Shown here: positions 45,901 through 56,304 of the stretch, piece after piece
How the letters are laid out: each line of letters opens with the position of its first letter
Position numbering within the stretch: position 1 is the first letter of the stretch
NCBI GenBank assembly: GCA_932294295.1
Contig: OW028579.1
Location: 28,717,250-28,781,249 of the forward strand
DNA length: 64,000 bases
Source of the DNA: Alitta virens
Lineage: Eukaryota > Annelida > Polychaeta > Phyllodocida > Nereididae
Direction: 5' to 3'
Notes under the pieces: generated by a model
The model's database searches: none
Told to the model about the DNA's origin: nothing
What the model saw: only the letters and a program-made list of their open reading frames with translations
Translations under genes and position numbers: made by a program

Positions 45901-48703
45901 GGGGAAAGACATCAATTATTGGTCATGTTGAGTAGGCAAGTAAATTGAAGTAACAAGGTGTTGTTCAATCCGAAATAGTAAATAACAAAAAAAAAAAAAA
46001 TCAAGTTTGAAGTTTATCAACAATACGAAGATGCCTTGTGAATCTCTTAACTTAGCAAATTTATGGTTTTATTTGGATTCGTAACTTAATATTAAGTATT
46101 TTAAGACTGTTAAAATAATTTTTGTTTTCTCTTGTTTTTTTTTAGGTATGGCATTCCGACCTATGCCCAATATTGAATCCACTTTGATCAGATTCAATCA
46201 GGGCCAAGAGAAGTCCTATCAGAAGTACACAGACAATATTGAGGCATTCCTGGCCAGTAAGTATTACATTGAATGCAATTACAACTATAGATAATAAATT
46301 GTCTTCATTAGATATGCTAGGGCTTCCTGTTTTTGCCATTTTTTTATGGACAGTGTGTTTGTCATAACTGTTTATAAAACCTTTGAATATATAAACTGTA
46401 AATAAGCTGCAAAAATGCCTAAATAAACAAGGTCATTTTATACTCCTCAATGATGTAGAAACTACTGTATCTTATAATGCTTATTCTATTGTTTTGTAAA
46501 GGGCAAGTAATTTAACATTCCGTTTAGATGACCAATGGTCAAGCCAAGAATAAAATATTTGCCCACCCCGAGTAAGGTGATCTTTGCCTTAGGATGGGAG
46601 TCGGTAACATTTTTGTTGTCGATCATCAGTTGAGGGAAACCAACCGATGAGCGATTTTAGTCGGTCTGGATACCTATAACCTGATTATTAAACTCCATAT
46701 ATTCTCACTTACAAAATATTGAATTGTGGAAACACAACACTAAGTGTCACTAACAACTGTTAATGAGAATCAATAGAATGCTTTATTTCAAACCTTTATC
46801 TGAATTTAATTAACTCGTACATCAAAACTGACGAAAAACGTCACTTCACTGCTGATGTCGTTGTGTTCTTCGTAACTCATTTTGTGATGATTTTGCAGAG
46901 TATCAAGCTACACACGAAAATCAACAACCTTGTAACCCAGGAGAGCAGCCACCTGAGGGAAAAGTTTGCGAATTCAATGTTATGAATATGGTGGGCAAAA
47001 ACTGCTCTGCTTCAAACGACTATGGTTACCATGAGGGAAAGCCTTGCGTACTACTCAAGATTAACAGGGTATGTCCGAACGGTCAATGAATTACATTTGC
47101 TTTATTTGTTTATGTTGATGTGGCTAGCTGGTCCACTCAGGACTCTGAAGTATGAAGTCTGTTTAAAGTTTATGCTAAGAAATTAACCTTCGTTAAAGTT
47201 ATCCTGATTAACAGTTATAATTGATTCAGCAAAAACTGCTTGCAGTTAGGTGGGTCGTTACAATCGGTTCAATGTTTTAATGGAGTTCTATTGTCATACT
47301 CCCTAAATAGAATGAGCTGGATTAAGTGAGGAAATCATTGTAAAAGGATCTCCGCCTTTCCAGAAGGTTATTGACTGATTTTAACAATGTTTAATTGAAG
47401 GAAATAGTGTCGAAATTCACAAACTAAAATCGTTTGAGCTTTAAATTAACAAATTAGCTGTTAAATGTTAGTAATTGCAATATTAGTTGAAGCTCCTACT
47501 ACGACACAGCATGTTGGAACAGCCAGTGTTATGGTTCTTCTCTTTGTAGGTCATCCACCCCCTGGCAAAGGGTGGAGGTGTACAGGTGATGTGCACTAGA
47601 CCATAAGTACCATAGTATCAAAGTGCAATTTGTGGTTGACACACATGACACTGAGGTTGATGCAAGTTGCAATCGGGGCCTTGAACTAATTAAACAACCC
47701 CATATAAATTGGTTCATGTACATTGTACAAAAGCCTTTACACTGGTGCCAACAAGCATCAAGCTTTTGGGGATAACTGACAATTCAATGTATGATATATA
47801 TATATATGAGGAATTATATTTTCCACTCATCTATCTGAAGTTTTAAAAATTATGTTGAATGCATTTTATTTAAAAATACTGGTGTAACTGCAAATGCTGA
47901 ATCTCCAACCCAAAGGGGTTTCTAGTAATATGCTGCATTCTGCCACAACTGTTCAAAGTCTATTGTTAAATTATCTTACAGTGTAATATAAACAATTTCA
48001 AAATCAATGAATATCTATCCGTCTATGTACTTATTTGTATGAAAACTTTTATCTCATTAGGTCTATGGTTGGGAACCGGAACCGTTTGAGAATGGAACCA
48101 CACCGGAAGATTTGGATGGTTATTCTGTTAGTCCAAATGGCATTTTCGTCACCTGTGAGGGCGAGGTTTGTATTTCTTCACAATATTAACAACGAATAAA
48201 GTGGTGATTTTAAGAAAGGCAGGGGAAGTCTCGAGTGAAAAATGTTTGGATTCTCTGCCACTGATGTCTTTGAAATAAGTGTCCTATTATTGCATTTTAA
48301 GCATTCAATATGTTGTAGCGCAGTTTTATGCATTGATATCAATGGATTTTTTTCGAAAAGAATTTATGTTAATGAGTTTGGATAGGAAGTTAACAATAAT
48401 TAAATTGCATTATTTAACATCTTGTAAACGTGCAGTTTTTTTCACTAAATGTTTATATTTCAGAATCCATCAGATGCTGACAACTTGGGAAAGGTGGACA
48501 TAATGCCAAAGGAGGGGTTTTTGAATAATTACTTTCCATACCAGAACATCCCAGGCTACCAGTCGCCGGTAGTGTTCGTTAAACTGAACAATGTGAAGTC
48601 GGGAGTGATGATCCAGGTGTGGTGCAAGGCTTGGGCCAAAAACATCAAACATCATAAGAACGACAAAGCTGGCAGCACTCATTTTGAAGTCCTTGTGGAT
48701 TAA
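18792..48703 (+). CDS. ATP1B: Na+/K+-transporting ATPase subunit beta (complete, six coding exons)
   Basis: Exons 18792-18927, 19987-20127, 46146-46256, 46899-47068, 48061-48165 and 48464-48703 join in phase to 903 nt, 300 residues. That is the usual length of the family. The protein is a single-pass type II membrane glycoprotein that pairs with the catalytic alpha subunit of the sodium pump and is needed for its folding, delivery to the plasma membrane and K+ affinity. Residues 1-46 are cytoplasmic; 48-73 form the membrane helix with the family's aromatic face ([14 protein letters not shown]). The ectodomain has the six conserved cysteines, C141, C153, C165, C179, C218 and C275, expected to form three disulfides. 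It also has the signature [17 protein letters not shown] (176-192), YFPY (244-247) and two N-glycosylation sequons (N164, N197). The invertebrate sequence cannot be assigned to a vertebrate beta1, beta2 or beta3 paralogue. Confidence 0.95.
18928..19986 (+). other. ATP1B: ATP1B intron 1
   Basis: Phase 1 intron of 1059 bp, GTAAGT to TTTCAG. No other feature was recognised. Confidence 0.9.
19987..20127 (+). CDS. ATP1B: ATP1B exon 2: transmembrane helix
   Basis: Encodes Ala46 (split) to Pro92 plus one base; acceptor CTATTTCAG, donor GTAAGA. Contains the whole membrane helix and the start of the stalk. Confidence 0.95.
20693..20898 (+). CDS. Candidate alternative terminal exon of ATP1B
   Basis: After a pyrimidine-rich acceptor (CTCTTTTGCAATTGTAG) the sequence is open for 67 codons in the phase needed to continue exon 2 (Gly93, then [12 protein letters not shown]...) and ends at TAA. 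It would give a truncated beta-like protein without the ectodomain. A chance frame this long is expected a few percent of the time, and no poly(A) signal is obvious. Speculative. Confidence 0.2.
24290..24560. other. GC-richer block in ATP1B intron 2, function unknown
   Basis: Clearly higher GC than its flanks. Every frame is broken by stops, so it may be regulatory or an untranslated exon. Nothing was recognised. Confidence 0.25.
25959..26219 (+). CDS. Small ORF with signal-peptide-like Leu stretch (hypothetical)
   Basis: Begins ATGATG and encodes 86 residues: a CTG-encoded leucine run [20 protein letters not shown] resembling a signal peptide, then a polar tail with [13 protein letters not shown] and a final YAMGGD. 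The block is GC-richer than its flanks and is open in a second plus frame and partly on the minus strand, which fits either an exon or simple base composition. It lies inside ATP1B intron 2. No family was recognised. Confidence 0.2.
   Translation: MMLLLLLLVLVLVCYADLSAEQALVPTALLDEKATHRMGLGSLLHFLPPFCYRKKNKSREPRNSSTGTSAIDEWSLQCYKYAMGGD
27097..27122. repeat. Poly-C run of 26
   Basis: The longest homopolymer in the window; its length is prone to assembly error. Confidence 0.92.
28027..28422 (+). CDS. 131-codon ORF in ATP1B intron 2 (hypothetical)
   Basis: ATG with strong context (A at -3, G at +4) opens 131 codons to TAG, the longest true-ATG plus-strand ORF in the intron. Residues near 82-95 form a hydrophobic segment ([18 protein letters not shown]) produced by a CTG cluster. 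No known domain. It could be an orphan nested gene or chance; the absence of recognisable promoter or splice evidence keeps confidence low. Confidence 0.2.
   Translation: MAVDIDFIYTDPGTILMNSKEAVFSIQVCVRPYSVTRSNELNLAVGNFQLLLRGRRDRSVFWSLIYLEWQLKASESHIDCIFCWLLLLLLMQLCCCYHCSSRATSITAWSASAVSDAVNLVHPGLMHLIVI
28273..28315. repeat. CTG/TGC trinucleotide cluster
   Basis: Interrupted CTG units on the plus strand, one of four such clusters in intron 2 (also near 25960, 32625 and 43130). Confidence 0.8.
32622..32666. repeat. CTG trinucleotide cluster
   Basis: About 14 CTG or CTA units on the plus strand. Read on the minus strand it gives a poly-alanine ORF that I regard as artefactual. Confidence 0.85.
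33893..33942. repeat. Duplicated 22-bp motif with AGGTGACCT palindrome
   Basis: TTAAAGGTGACCTTAAAATG at 33893 and TTAAAGGTGACCTTAAGATG at 33921, one mismatch over 22 bp, period 28. Each holds AGGTGACCT, an inverted pair of nuclear-receptor-like half-sites. Regulatory role unproven. Confidence 0.5.
35031..35073. repeat. Imperfect inverted repeat, 18-bp arms
   Basis: Arms 35031-35048 and 35056-35073 pair at 16 of 18 positions around a 7-nt loop. Confidence 0.6.
35792..35848. repeat. Perfect 20-bp inverted repeat with 17-nt loop
   Basis: AGTATGATAAGTCCAGTTCA (35792-35811) and its exact reverse complement (35829-35848) flank a 17-nt loop. It would fold into a 57-nt hairpin in the ATP1B pre-mRNA. 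The shape recalls a short pre-miRNA, but a perfect stem also fits a small foldback element. No known miRNA was recognised. Confidence 0.6.
41386..42575. repeat. Diverged direct repeat pair in ATP1B intron 2
   Basis: About 41390-41472 and 42477-42570 share the order GCCAATTAGCTT-like, GGTAATTTGAAA, AAAGAAATGTAAATTT and TGGAGTCAAA with small indels. They look like two copies of an old repeat or a local duplication. The sequence between is unique, with a GC-richer patch at about 41515-41620. Confidence 0.5.
43128..43190. repeat. CTG trinucleotide cluster
   Basis: Interrupted CTG, TTG and CTA units on the plus strand. Two TGACGTCA-like sites (GTGACGTCATC) lie about 200 bp upstream at 42917-42942. 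Confidence 0.8.
44092..44106 (-). promoter_or_regulatory. DR3-type nuclear-receptor site candidate
   Basis: On the minus strand AGGTCA-AAG-GGGTCA, two half-sites in direct orientation with 3-bp spacing, preceded by CCA. Matches the consensus for VDR-like or related receptors; intronic and unproven. Confidence 0.3.
45018..45046. repeat. Perfect 10-bp hairpin with GATC core
   Basis: GTGATCAGCG, 9-nt loop, CGCTGATCAC. The loop repeats the flanking TTCAGTGAT. Confidence 0.6.
45225..45243. repeat. Poly-G run of 19 next to CAGTGGATCGA
   Basis: CAGTGGATCGAAGA directly before the run resembles a degraded form of the hAT-like end seen at 14948. Confidence 0.7.
46146..46256 (+). CDS. ATP1B: ATP1B exon 3: stalk
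   Basis: Encodes Gly93 (split) to Ala129 plus one base, between a long T tract ending TTTTTTTTAG and GTAAGT. Begins GMAFRPMPN, the conserved 'PG..fRPmP' segment right after the membrane stalk. Confidence 0.95.
46899..47068 (+). CDS. ATP1B: ATP1B exon 4: first four ectodomain cysteines
   Basis: Encodes Lys130 (split) to Arg186; acceptor TTTTGCAG, donor GTATGT. Holds C141, C153, C165, C179 and the sequon N164-C-S. Confidence 0.95.
48061..48165 (+). CDS. ATP1B: ATP1B exon 5
   Basis: Encodes Val187-Glu221 exactly in codon phase; acceptor TCTCATTAG, donor GTTTGT. Holds the sequon N197-G-T and C218. Confidence 0.94.
48464..48703 (+). CDS. ATP1B: ATP1B exon 6 and stop
   Basis: Encodes Asn222-Asp300 and TAA; acceptor TATATTTCAG. 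Contains [17 protein letters not shown], the Ig-like strands and C275. Confidence 0.95.
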   Translation, partial: NPSDADNLGKVDIMPKEGFLNNYFPYQNIPGYQSPVVFVKLNNVKSGVMIQVWCKAWAKNIKHHKNDKAGSTHFEVLVD

Positions 48704-51700
48704 CGTGCTAGCCTTCATAGTTTTTAAGCAGCAGCAGCAGCAGCATCAGTGGATACAATCAGAACTACCATGGCTGTTTTATACCTCCAACCCCTCCGTA
48801 TTAAGATCATCGTCACAAGTGGCTGTATAATTTAGCCTGTCGTCATTGTCCCCACTGACTGTGCCTAGACATCACTGAAGTGTTCATTTGTAACGTTTGA
48901 TATTATTTGAATTGGCCGTTGTTGGTTTATGCAGATACATAGACTGCAGCGTCGTTAGCTCAAAGGTTGATATCATTTGTATAGGGTGAAGGGAAACTGA
49001 ATCAGGTGCGCATGGTCAGTGGGGATGATCGAGCTGTTATTACTGTGCTGTTGCTGCTTGTCGTTGTACAAAAAGATCATTTGCAACGTCGTAGGGATCA
49101 CAATCTTTGTTTTCTTGATGTGACATGAGAGACAAAGAGCTAGCAGCTGGCAAAATCGTGGGATACAACCACAATTTGAACTTTGTAATGAATTGAAACA
49201 TTGAATTTTATCCTGCATAACGTTGGTGTTTTTTATGCCCTCTGTTTGTGCATCCTTGCGCAAGCAGATGTCATCGTTAGGTAAGATCGCTCTGGATACA
49301 CACATAGTTAATTTACTGGCCCTCTCACTAATCTTGTGAAGGCAGTAATCTTAATGAAAGAAACGGTGGTTAGGGATTTACCAACTTGTATCAACCACGT
49401 GGGATTTTAACATCCCTCATTGTAAGAGATATTAATGTAATTTATTGCTGTTTATCCTTGAATCCTTCGAGCACCAGTCCCCCTCTTTATACATAGTTAA
49501 AAAGATGTCACCTTAGTAGTTCCAATAATAGCACTGCATTTTAGCATGGTTTCCACGTCCCATATTTCTGTATTTCTCTCACAATATGAAACTTAATTGT
49601 TGAGTTTCCACCATGTCCTGTGATTTTATAGTAAGAGATGATTTTCATCAATTCATTTTGTATAAGAGCTTTTTTGATGGAGTGCGAGAGGTTATTATTT
49701 CGTGTGACGTCTTCGATGGCAATCACAACATGCCATGGCTAGCTGTTAGTCCTGCCTTACGTCTCAAAATTTATTGAGTATTAAAAGTACAGTGAGAGTG
49801 GTGTGTTTATAGTTAGCAGTGTAAGGGTGTGCATGCTTTGCAGGGAGCAAGGATTTAATAACTTTTTTGCATGTTCACACCCTCTCCCCTCGGTAAAACG
49901 CAATATTAGTGAATCAACCAAAGTTTTATTCCTCGTAAGAAAATTGTAAATTGTAAGAAAAATTGTCCTGGTTGTAAAAATTCAGGTGTGAATAAGGTGA
50001 TAATGAAGGCAACTTAATGACTTTAATTCTCAGTGATCGATATTAGATATGTTTTAGCGGCTAAGAATGAAATGTCAGCATGATTTTAACCTAAGCTTAA
50101 TGAGGCAAGTTATTTCGGGCCCATACTAAATTCTCCTATACATATATATTCATATCGAATGTTTGTATTTGTTATAATGGAAGTTGGGATACGTTAAATA
50201 ATAACATTGCCCTGTTTGTATGCGGTATGAGTGGTACTATGCTGTAAATATTCTATAATCCAAGTTCAATTTTGAATGATGATTATATATTGATCATAAT
50301 TATGTGTTTTGTCTTGTGAAGTAGCTAACATTACCAGTCCAGTTTGTTTATTTGTACAGGATGTTCACGTTTTTAGTTGAGTTGTTTATTTTTGTAGCAC
50401 AGCAGTCCATTATATATACGTAGAGCCATCTCTTGGACAGTAAAAATACAAGATTCCACTGTTTGCATAGTCGCTTGTGTGCTCATACTGGTCTGATGGT
50501 TAACCTACCACCCAATCTCATGAATTGTGAATTGGATACTTTACCTACACACACTATATGCAATGTCCATGGGACACATTTACATTGTACGTGAACTTGC
50601 AGGTTGCGGGTGTGCTGACCAAGTCCCGAGATTAATAACTAGTAGGGTACGTCATGATCTCTATGCTAATGTTCTGCCCCGCACGTCGTGAATGGAAAAC
50701 TATTCTGAATGTTTGTCACCTTGTCTGTGGAGCTTTTCCGATTGGGATATCTTGATTTGCGATGTGTAGTGTCACACTCCACAAATAGCAAACACTTTAA
50801 ATAATCTATACCCACAAAATGTACATAAGCATAAATATATATGGATATATATACAAACGTCATACAATTGATTTTCTTAGTATTTCTTGGAAATAGCAAA
50901 GGCGAGGCTCGCTCTCTTCTGTTTGTACCCAAATGGGAAAAGCGATCTGGCGTTTTCCAAAATAATATAAAAAAGAAATATCTATTGTAGTGCATGGATG
51001 AGGCTTTCCTAATTTTTGCTTTGGTGGTCTGTGTTGTAATGTCAAAAAGTGGACAAACGCTTTGTATTCAATAACAAATTATTATGCATTAAATATTGTT
51101 GACTGAAATAACTGTAGACCGTTAGCATATCAGTGCACTTTGAGTGGAATAACGCGCATTTAGGCATAAGATAGGGTTGCAGAGAGGTATATATATAAAT
51201 ATATGTTACTGTGTATTCAGAAGCACACTTTTTGAGTGTCAACATTTTCTGATTGTATCGATTTTTGGGTGGTATCTTGATATCAGATTATATTATTACC
51301 TCCAATGTTTTCATCATCATTGTTAAAGTTTATCAGTGTTATTTTAACTGTTCAATTCCATGTGTTTTTCGCAGACTTCTCACTCCCGAATGTTTATTAT
51401 TTCGTCTCGTCCCAAGCGTGTGCAAACTACACTGTTTTTAATTTGAAAGTGTCCATGTTTAGTTAAAAGGCGTTGGCGTCCTGTAGATATTTTCTTGTTT
51501 TTAGTGTATGAATGTGTTTGGCGATGGGGGACAAAGTAATGCGCTTTACAGGATTGCGTTAACTGCTAAAAATGCATTGTCTATCTCACTGATGACAGGC
51601 GTCCTTGTTAACTTTTAGGATTTATATTAAGCTATCTCGAAATTTATGTGTAATGTAGCTGAGTATACAGTGTACTAATTCTTGACTAGCACTAAAGTGT

Positions 51701-52300
51701 TGATTCATGTACTAATTTGACACGATGTACATAAGTTGTATAAATTGTGTCATCACTGTGTCATCATTATAATAACCAGAAGTTTGGTATTGTACGAATG
51801 AGTGGCTGGTTAAGATACTAGAAATATACTGCAGTGAATGTCATACGAATATTATGCATGAAGTGTTGTTGGCAGGTCAGTTGAATGTCTCACCGGTGTA
51901 TTAAAGTTACTATCGAAGTTCACCATCATTGTGAAAAGTCTGAATTAAGATGTTGCCGAGTAGTTGTCGCTGTAATATGTCATACAGTCAGCGTGAATGT
52001 ATCGTCATTTAATGGTTACCAATGTCATTCTTTGTGGATTTCTATTAAGAATCGCTGGTTATCAGTAGAAGTGTCGAATTGTAAATCCACAACACCAACT
52101 AGGAAATTTAATCTCGAGAAGTTAGAAGTGGATTGTATTGTTTCTCCCCCATCTCCGAATCATCATTGGTAGCTCATTGTTAAATCAAATGATATAAAGC
52201 CATGAAAAGGAAAGAGTGGATTGAATGTAAACATTTTACATAAAGGTAGCAAGCCTGTTGAGTTGATAATCATTGAATAAAGGCCATTACTGTTTCCTTT
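48704..52300 (+). other. ATP1B: Probable long 3' UTR of ATP1B
   Basis: No clear AATAAA follows the stop until 52276-52281, so the 3' UTR could be about 3.6 kb. It holds a CAG repeat (48728-48745), TGTAAATA at 50243-50250 (Pumilio-type site) and many T/A-rich runs. A 95-codon plus-strand frame at 51885-52172 matches nothing recognised. Earlier weak signals could end shorter forms. Confidence 0.4.
48728..48745. repeat. CAG trinucleotide repeat just after the ATP1B stop
   Basis: Six CAG/GCA units 25 nt after the stop codon. Confidence 0.85.
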
Positions 52301-54060
52301 AGATACACTGTCTTTTTTCGTGATTCAAACTATTTGAAAAGGCTAAGATACTTGGCCTGTGACTTTCATCAAATGAACTCTGTTGTATTTTAAAAGACTT
52401 GAAGAGCTTTTGGCAATTATCAGTTCAGAAGTCTGTGGAAAATGCTTGATAAAATGAAATGCAACGTGAAATGCCACGAGTACGAAGTTCATTGTAGTTT
52501 CTGTGTTAGCCAATAGAGGCGCCCTTGTATCGTTCTTGCACTGCTGCCTTGTTATTGCATAGGCAGGGAGATCCGTGACGTCATAGTGAGCTATTTATAT
52601 CCTGGGACAACCTTGTGCACATGGTTTCAAGGGCAAAACGTGCTTTTGGAAGGGCAATGACCAGTATGTACTGGGTTGTCTGTACTGGGTTGTCTGTAAT
52701 ATGTCGGCCTTGATTAGAGCATTTACGGATCAATGACTAGTCTATTTGAGGACTAATCAATGAATTATAAGAGTTATATAACTGAAAAGCCACAACCTTG
52801 GGTACAGTGGGAGAGCCTGCCTATGCACTGGCAGATTAAATTTGCCGATTATGAAACAGGAGCTTCATTGAGATGATAATTCGTACAGGGATCCAGGGCG
52901 CATATTCGTGTTATTACAAGTATGACCTCTAATGAGAAGCTGTCCTTGCCTTTTGGGGTTTAGCATACCCCTGGCGCCCTCTGGTGAGGATAGCCAATTT
53001 AAAGCTGCTTAGAACCTTTGATGTTCTGTTAAGCGTAGCCTCCCAGTAATAATAGATGGCATCGTCTGCAGATAAATATCTTTGTGGCTTTTCATCAGTG
53101 GAGACACCTGGCTGACATACTGACAAACTATATTGTGAATTTGTGAAATCTTGTTCTTGGTAGATTTTAAGTTGGTGCCAATAGATGTAGAGGCGTTAAC
53201 ATAGTATAGTTAATTTATGATAAACTTCCGCAATAAACAGCCATAAACAGCTGATATAACCTAATGGCATCTCCACTGAACATATCTGAGAATGACGTCA
53301 CTTCAGTTCTAGTGGCACTGATATTTGTGAAGTCATTTTGTACACAATCATAAATAAATATTCTCACAGTGCAGTGTTTGTTACAGAATCTATCCAACAA
53401 GGGAAGTGGTTGGGAAATACTCGAATAGTAGTACTTACAATATGAGGTTGCAGTATTAGCCCTTTTTACTATATCTATTTCACCAGTTTGGCAAACTTCG
53501 GGAATTGAACTCGGGACTACCTGAAGATCTGAAAATTACAATCTACGTAAAAAGCCAAACCAGTTTAATTTGTTTAGAAGAATTTAAACTGTCATAACAG
53601 TATTCGTTCTTATATTTACGGGCAACATGAATAAATAAATCTTCCTAGAGCAAGTCCTCTGCACAGCTTCATGGCTTCGCTAGAAATGGGCTTAATTACC
53701 TGGTTTATGCATATCCAGTTTGATTGGTCGCGAAGATCTGTGTGGAGTGCCAAATCAGTATTTATGAAATGCAACTATATTTAGCAACGTGGCCCGGTTT
53801 GACTGTTTAGTGTTTTGAACGCTGAGTGTGTCGCTTGCATTGGCTGACCTACATAGTCATTGGTGTACTTACCATTACAGGGCTACGAAAAAACCAAAGT
53901 AATGGCCTCAAATCTGACATGGCATCGCTCGCGATGAGAGTGAACCGCAACCGTTGGGAAGACAATAGAAATGAAGAATATAAAATGGTTTACTTGGTTG
54001 CAAGAATCTTTTTTAGCTCGTTTTTTGTCTAACAGACGAGTTATTGTTGTCACTTAGTCG
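52301..54060. other. Intergenic, no recognised gene
   Basis: AT-rich. A short frame at about 53920-54030 reads MASLAMRVNRNRWEDNRNEE and then a hydrophobic end, faintly like the N-terminus of a PIF/Harbinger transposase, but it stops at once and no terminal repeats were seen. Confidence 0.3.
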
Positions 54061-54720
54061 GTTGGCGGTGTTAGCACCTTCTGGTTAACGTCTTTCATTG
54101 AGCTGTTCGAGTTACCACGGACGTCGAAGATGGACTATACATGCTCACACGTGGTCAATCAGGAAGCTGTTAATCACGTATGAATTATATCGTTGAGCGT
54201 TCGTGGGGGCGTCTATCGACTGCTCGGTGAGTGGTCCAGCCGTAAGTAGGAGAGGGCTACGGATGGGCGCGGTGCCAGCGCGGATAGTCAACGGAGTGTT
54301 ATGGAGGTCCGCCGAGCATTCCACGAGCTGTACAAGAGTGAATACGAGTGGATGGCGAGTATACACAAATGGACAGCCTCCCCTGTGTACCCGTGAGTGT
54401 GCACGAGTGGCCGCAAATGGCCATGGGTGTCCGTAGATCATTTGCCAACCACTTCCCATATGCTCGCTGAGTGACTCCCGTAAAAAGGTTAACAATTTTA
54501 CTCGTTGAATGTCAGCCAAATTTTTTAACATGTTTGAAAATGTTTACCCTCTCCACGGATATTCACGAGTGATCTGGAGGGACTACGAGCGTTCTACGGA
54601 TTAGCACAAGTATCCGAGTGAATGACATAAAAATGGACAAGAATAAGCAGGAATAAAAAGTTTTCTTCATCCGCACTCATTCGCCATCCCCACTCCTGAC
54701 AGTGTGAACACCCCTTGAGT
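54061..54720. other. CpG-rich block of unknown nature, perhaps an old repeat
   Basis: The first 420 bp stand out for CpG and repeat the theme CGAGTG/GTGAGTG many times. A 128-codon minus-strand frame (54531-54145) crosses it without resembling any family. The right end is CAGTGTGAACACCCC (54699-54713), which could be a terminal repeat, but no matching left end was found. Confidence 0.3.
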
Positions 54721-55257
54721 GAGGTTTCAAAAGAAAATTTGAGTCATCCATTTGCAAATTAGTATACATTTATGTCCAGCCCTTTATAACATATAATGTT
54801 GCTGTATGAAGACATTAATTAGTTTATTTGCTGCAGTCTTCCTAATTTTTGAACATCTTTGATGCTAACGTAAGTCAGGGTCTCCCAAGCGGTCTTCCTA
54901 GCTGTCTGTTAGGTTGCCTCCAGGAATACTCGAGTCCAATAAAACTTGAGGTAAATTACATTATGGAAACTAGAGACACATTTAGCACTTTCTCTGGACC
55001 TGGCTTTACACCTTCTTCCCAATTTGCCAAATGTCCTGCATAAGAATGTCTGGACTTCTTGAAGAATTGCCCTGTGCATCTGTGTCTAGGCGTGTTCTGT
55101 ATTTTCTTCTAGACAGGTGTTTTTAAAGCTTGAGATGCCAAAAATGGTTGCCTTTCTTTTTTCACTTTCTCTTCCATAATATGCTGCTGAGGGCATCCGT
55201 GTGATCTATAGTTGCTCATAATAGTTCCTATCGGCATGTTATCATGGTCATAAATTG
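54721..55257. other. Intergenic, nothing recognised
   Basis: No exon, RNA gene or repeat boundary was seen. Confidence 0.4.
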
Positions 55258-55402
55258 TCAACCACTGGGTCCTGGGTTAAAATCCAGCCTATGTTGGAAG
55301 GTTGCTTCACCACTTGCCTCATTGCCTTGGCACCCGTCTGTCCTGATCAGGCCTATCTGGTGCAAACATAAAGGACCTAAAGCCCATATCACCCACCCAC
55401 CA
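55258..55402 (+). mobile_element. Degraded 5'-truncated tRNA-derived SINE
   Basis: Begins inside the box B region (CCTGGGTTAAAATCC) and then follows the body of the two better copies: a TTGGAAGG..TTCA..TCATTGCC..GTCTGTCCT..GGTGCA..CATAAAGGAC..AAAGCCC order. Confidence 0.65.
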
Positions 55403-55494
55403 CCCATGGTCTTAAATAGTTTATATATGGACAATAACCTCAGCGACATCCTGATGTAGTCCATTTAGTTGTTGGCACTATCTTTGGGCTACAG

Positions 55495-55680
55495 GCGGGG
55501 GCCTAGCTCAGAGGTAGCACTCTGGGCTTCCAACCGCTGGGTCCCGGGTTCGATTTCCGGTCGAGCCTAAGTTGGATGGCTGTTTCATCCTTCGTCTCAT
55601 TGCCATGGTCTCTGCCTGTCCTAATTAGCCCAACTGGTGCAGAAATACAGGACGTAAAGCCCTAATCACACACACACATC
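55495..55680 (+). mobile_element. tRNA-derived SINE, near complete
   Basis: The head has RNA polymerase III promoter boxes: A, TAGCTCAGAGG (55504-55514), and B, GGTTCGATTTC (55547-55557). A body of about 110 bp and a (CA)n tail follow. The head is tRNA-like but not a functional tRNA: it runs directly into the body. Confidence 0.85.
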
Positions 55681-56108
55681 TTTGAGCTACATCTGTCCTG
55701 GATTGGACTATTAATACCGGCAGTGGTCAAAGATTAGAAATAGCTCAATTGGGTGATTGGTAGATCATCCAAAAACCATACTTGTACAAATTAGTAACTG
55801 GAAGCATTGCTTACATGTCATTACGTTTGGTGGGATTTTTACCAAATGCATATTCTTACCATTTAGCTATGACATCCACTTGTGACCCTTAAAGGTCCTG
55901 GGATGGCCAAGTCCTCGAACCCCAGTGGCTAACACGGCTCTCCGTGGTGCACACACTCCAGTTATACCAGTCTAGCTCTCCCTACCTTACCAGCAAAGCC
56001 ATGTTCACACATTATTAAATGTCCCTAACCTCAAACCCAGTATCCAACGTATGATGTAGCATTGACAAATGCAAACTCTAGACTTATCTAGATCTTCGCT
56101 ACCGAAGT

Positions 56109-56304
56109 ACTAATGTTAGCCTAGCTCAGAGGTAGCGCTCTGGGCTTCCAACTGCTGGGTGTGGGGTTCAATTCCCAGTCAAGCCTATGTTGGATGGCTG
56201 TTTCATCCTTCATCTCATTGCCATGGTCCCTGCCTGTCCTAATTAGCCCATCAGGTGCAGAAATACAGGACATAAAGCCCTAATCCACCACTAATGTTAG
56301 CCTA
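56109..56304 (+). mobile_element. tRNA-derived SINE with 15-bp target duplication
   Basis: Same family as the copy at 55495: box A at 56122-56132, box B GGTTCAATTCC at 56165-56175. ACTAATGTTAGCCTA occurs at 56109-56123 and again at 56290-56304, so insertion by target-primed reverse transcription is well supported. Confidence 0.88.

Larger units (their letters stand above)
20128..46145 (+). other. ATP1B: ATP1B intron 2, about 26 kb
   Basis: A 26,018-bp phase 1 intron makes up about 87% of the coding span. It is mostly AT-rich unique sequence with CTG clusters, a few GC-richer open islands, hairpins and homopolymers listed separately. I found no recognisable nested gene or intact transposon. 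Its size would allow distal enhancers or alternative exons. Confidence 0.85.

Noticed and set aside
51885..52172. 95-codon ORF near the end of the probable ATP1B 3' UTR
   Set aside because: No recognised domain and no sign of an independent promoter; likely chance.
55504..55570. tRNA gene
   Set aside because: The A and B boxes are present but the sequence continues into a shared SINE body and CA tail, and a second copy has the same body.
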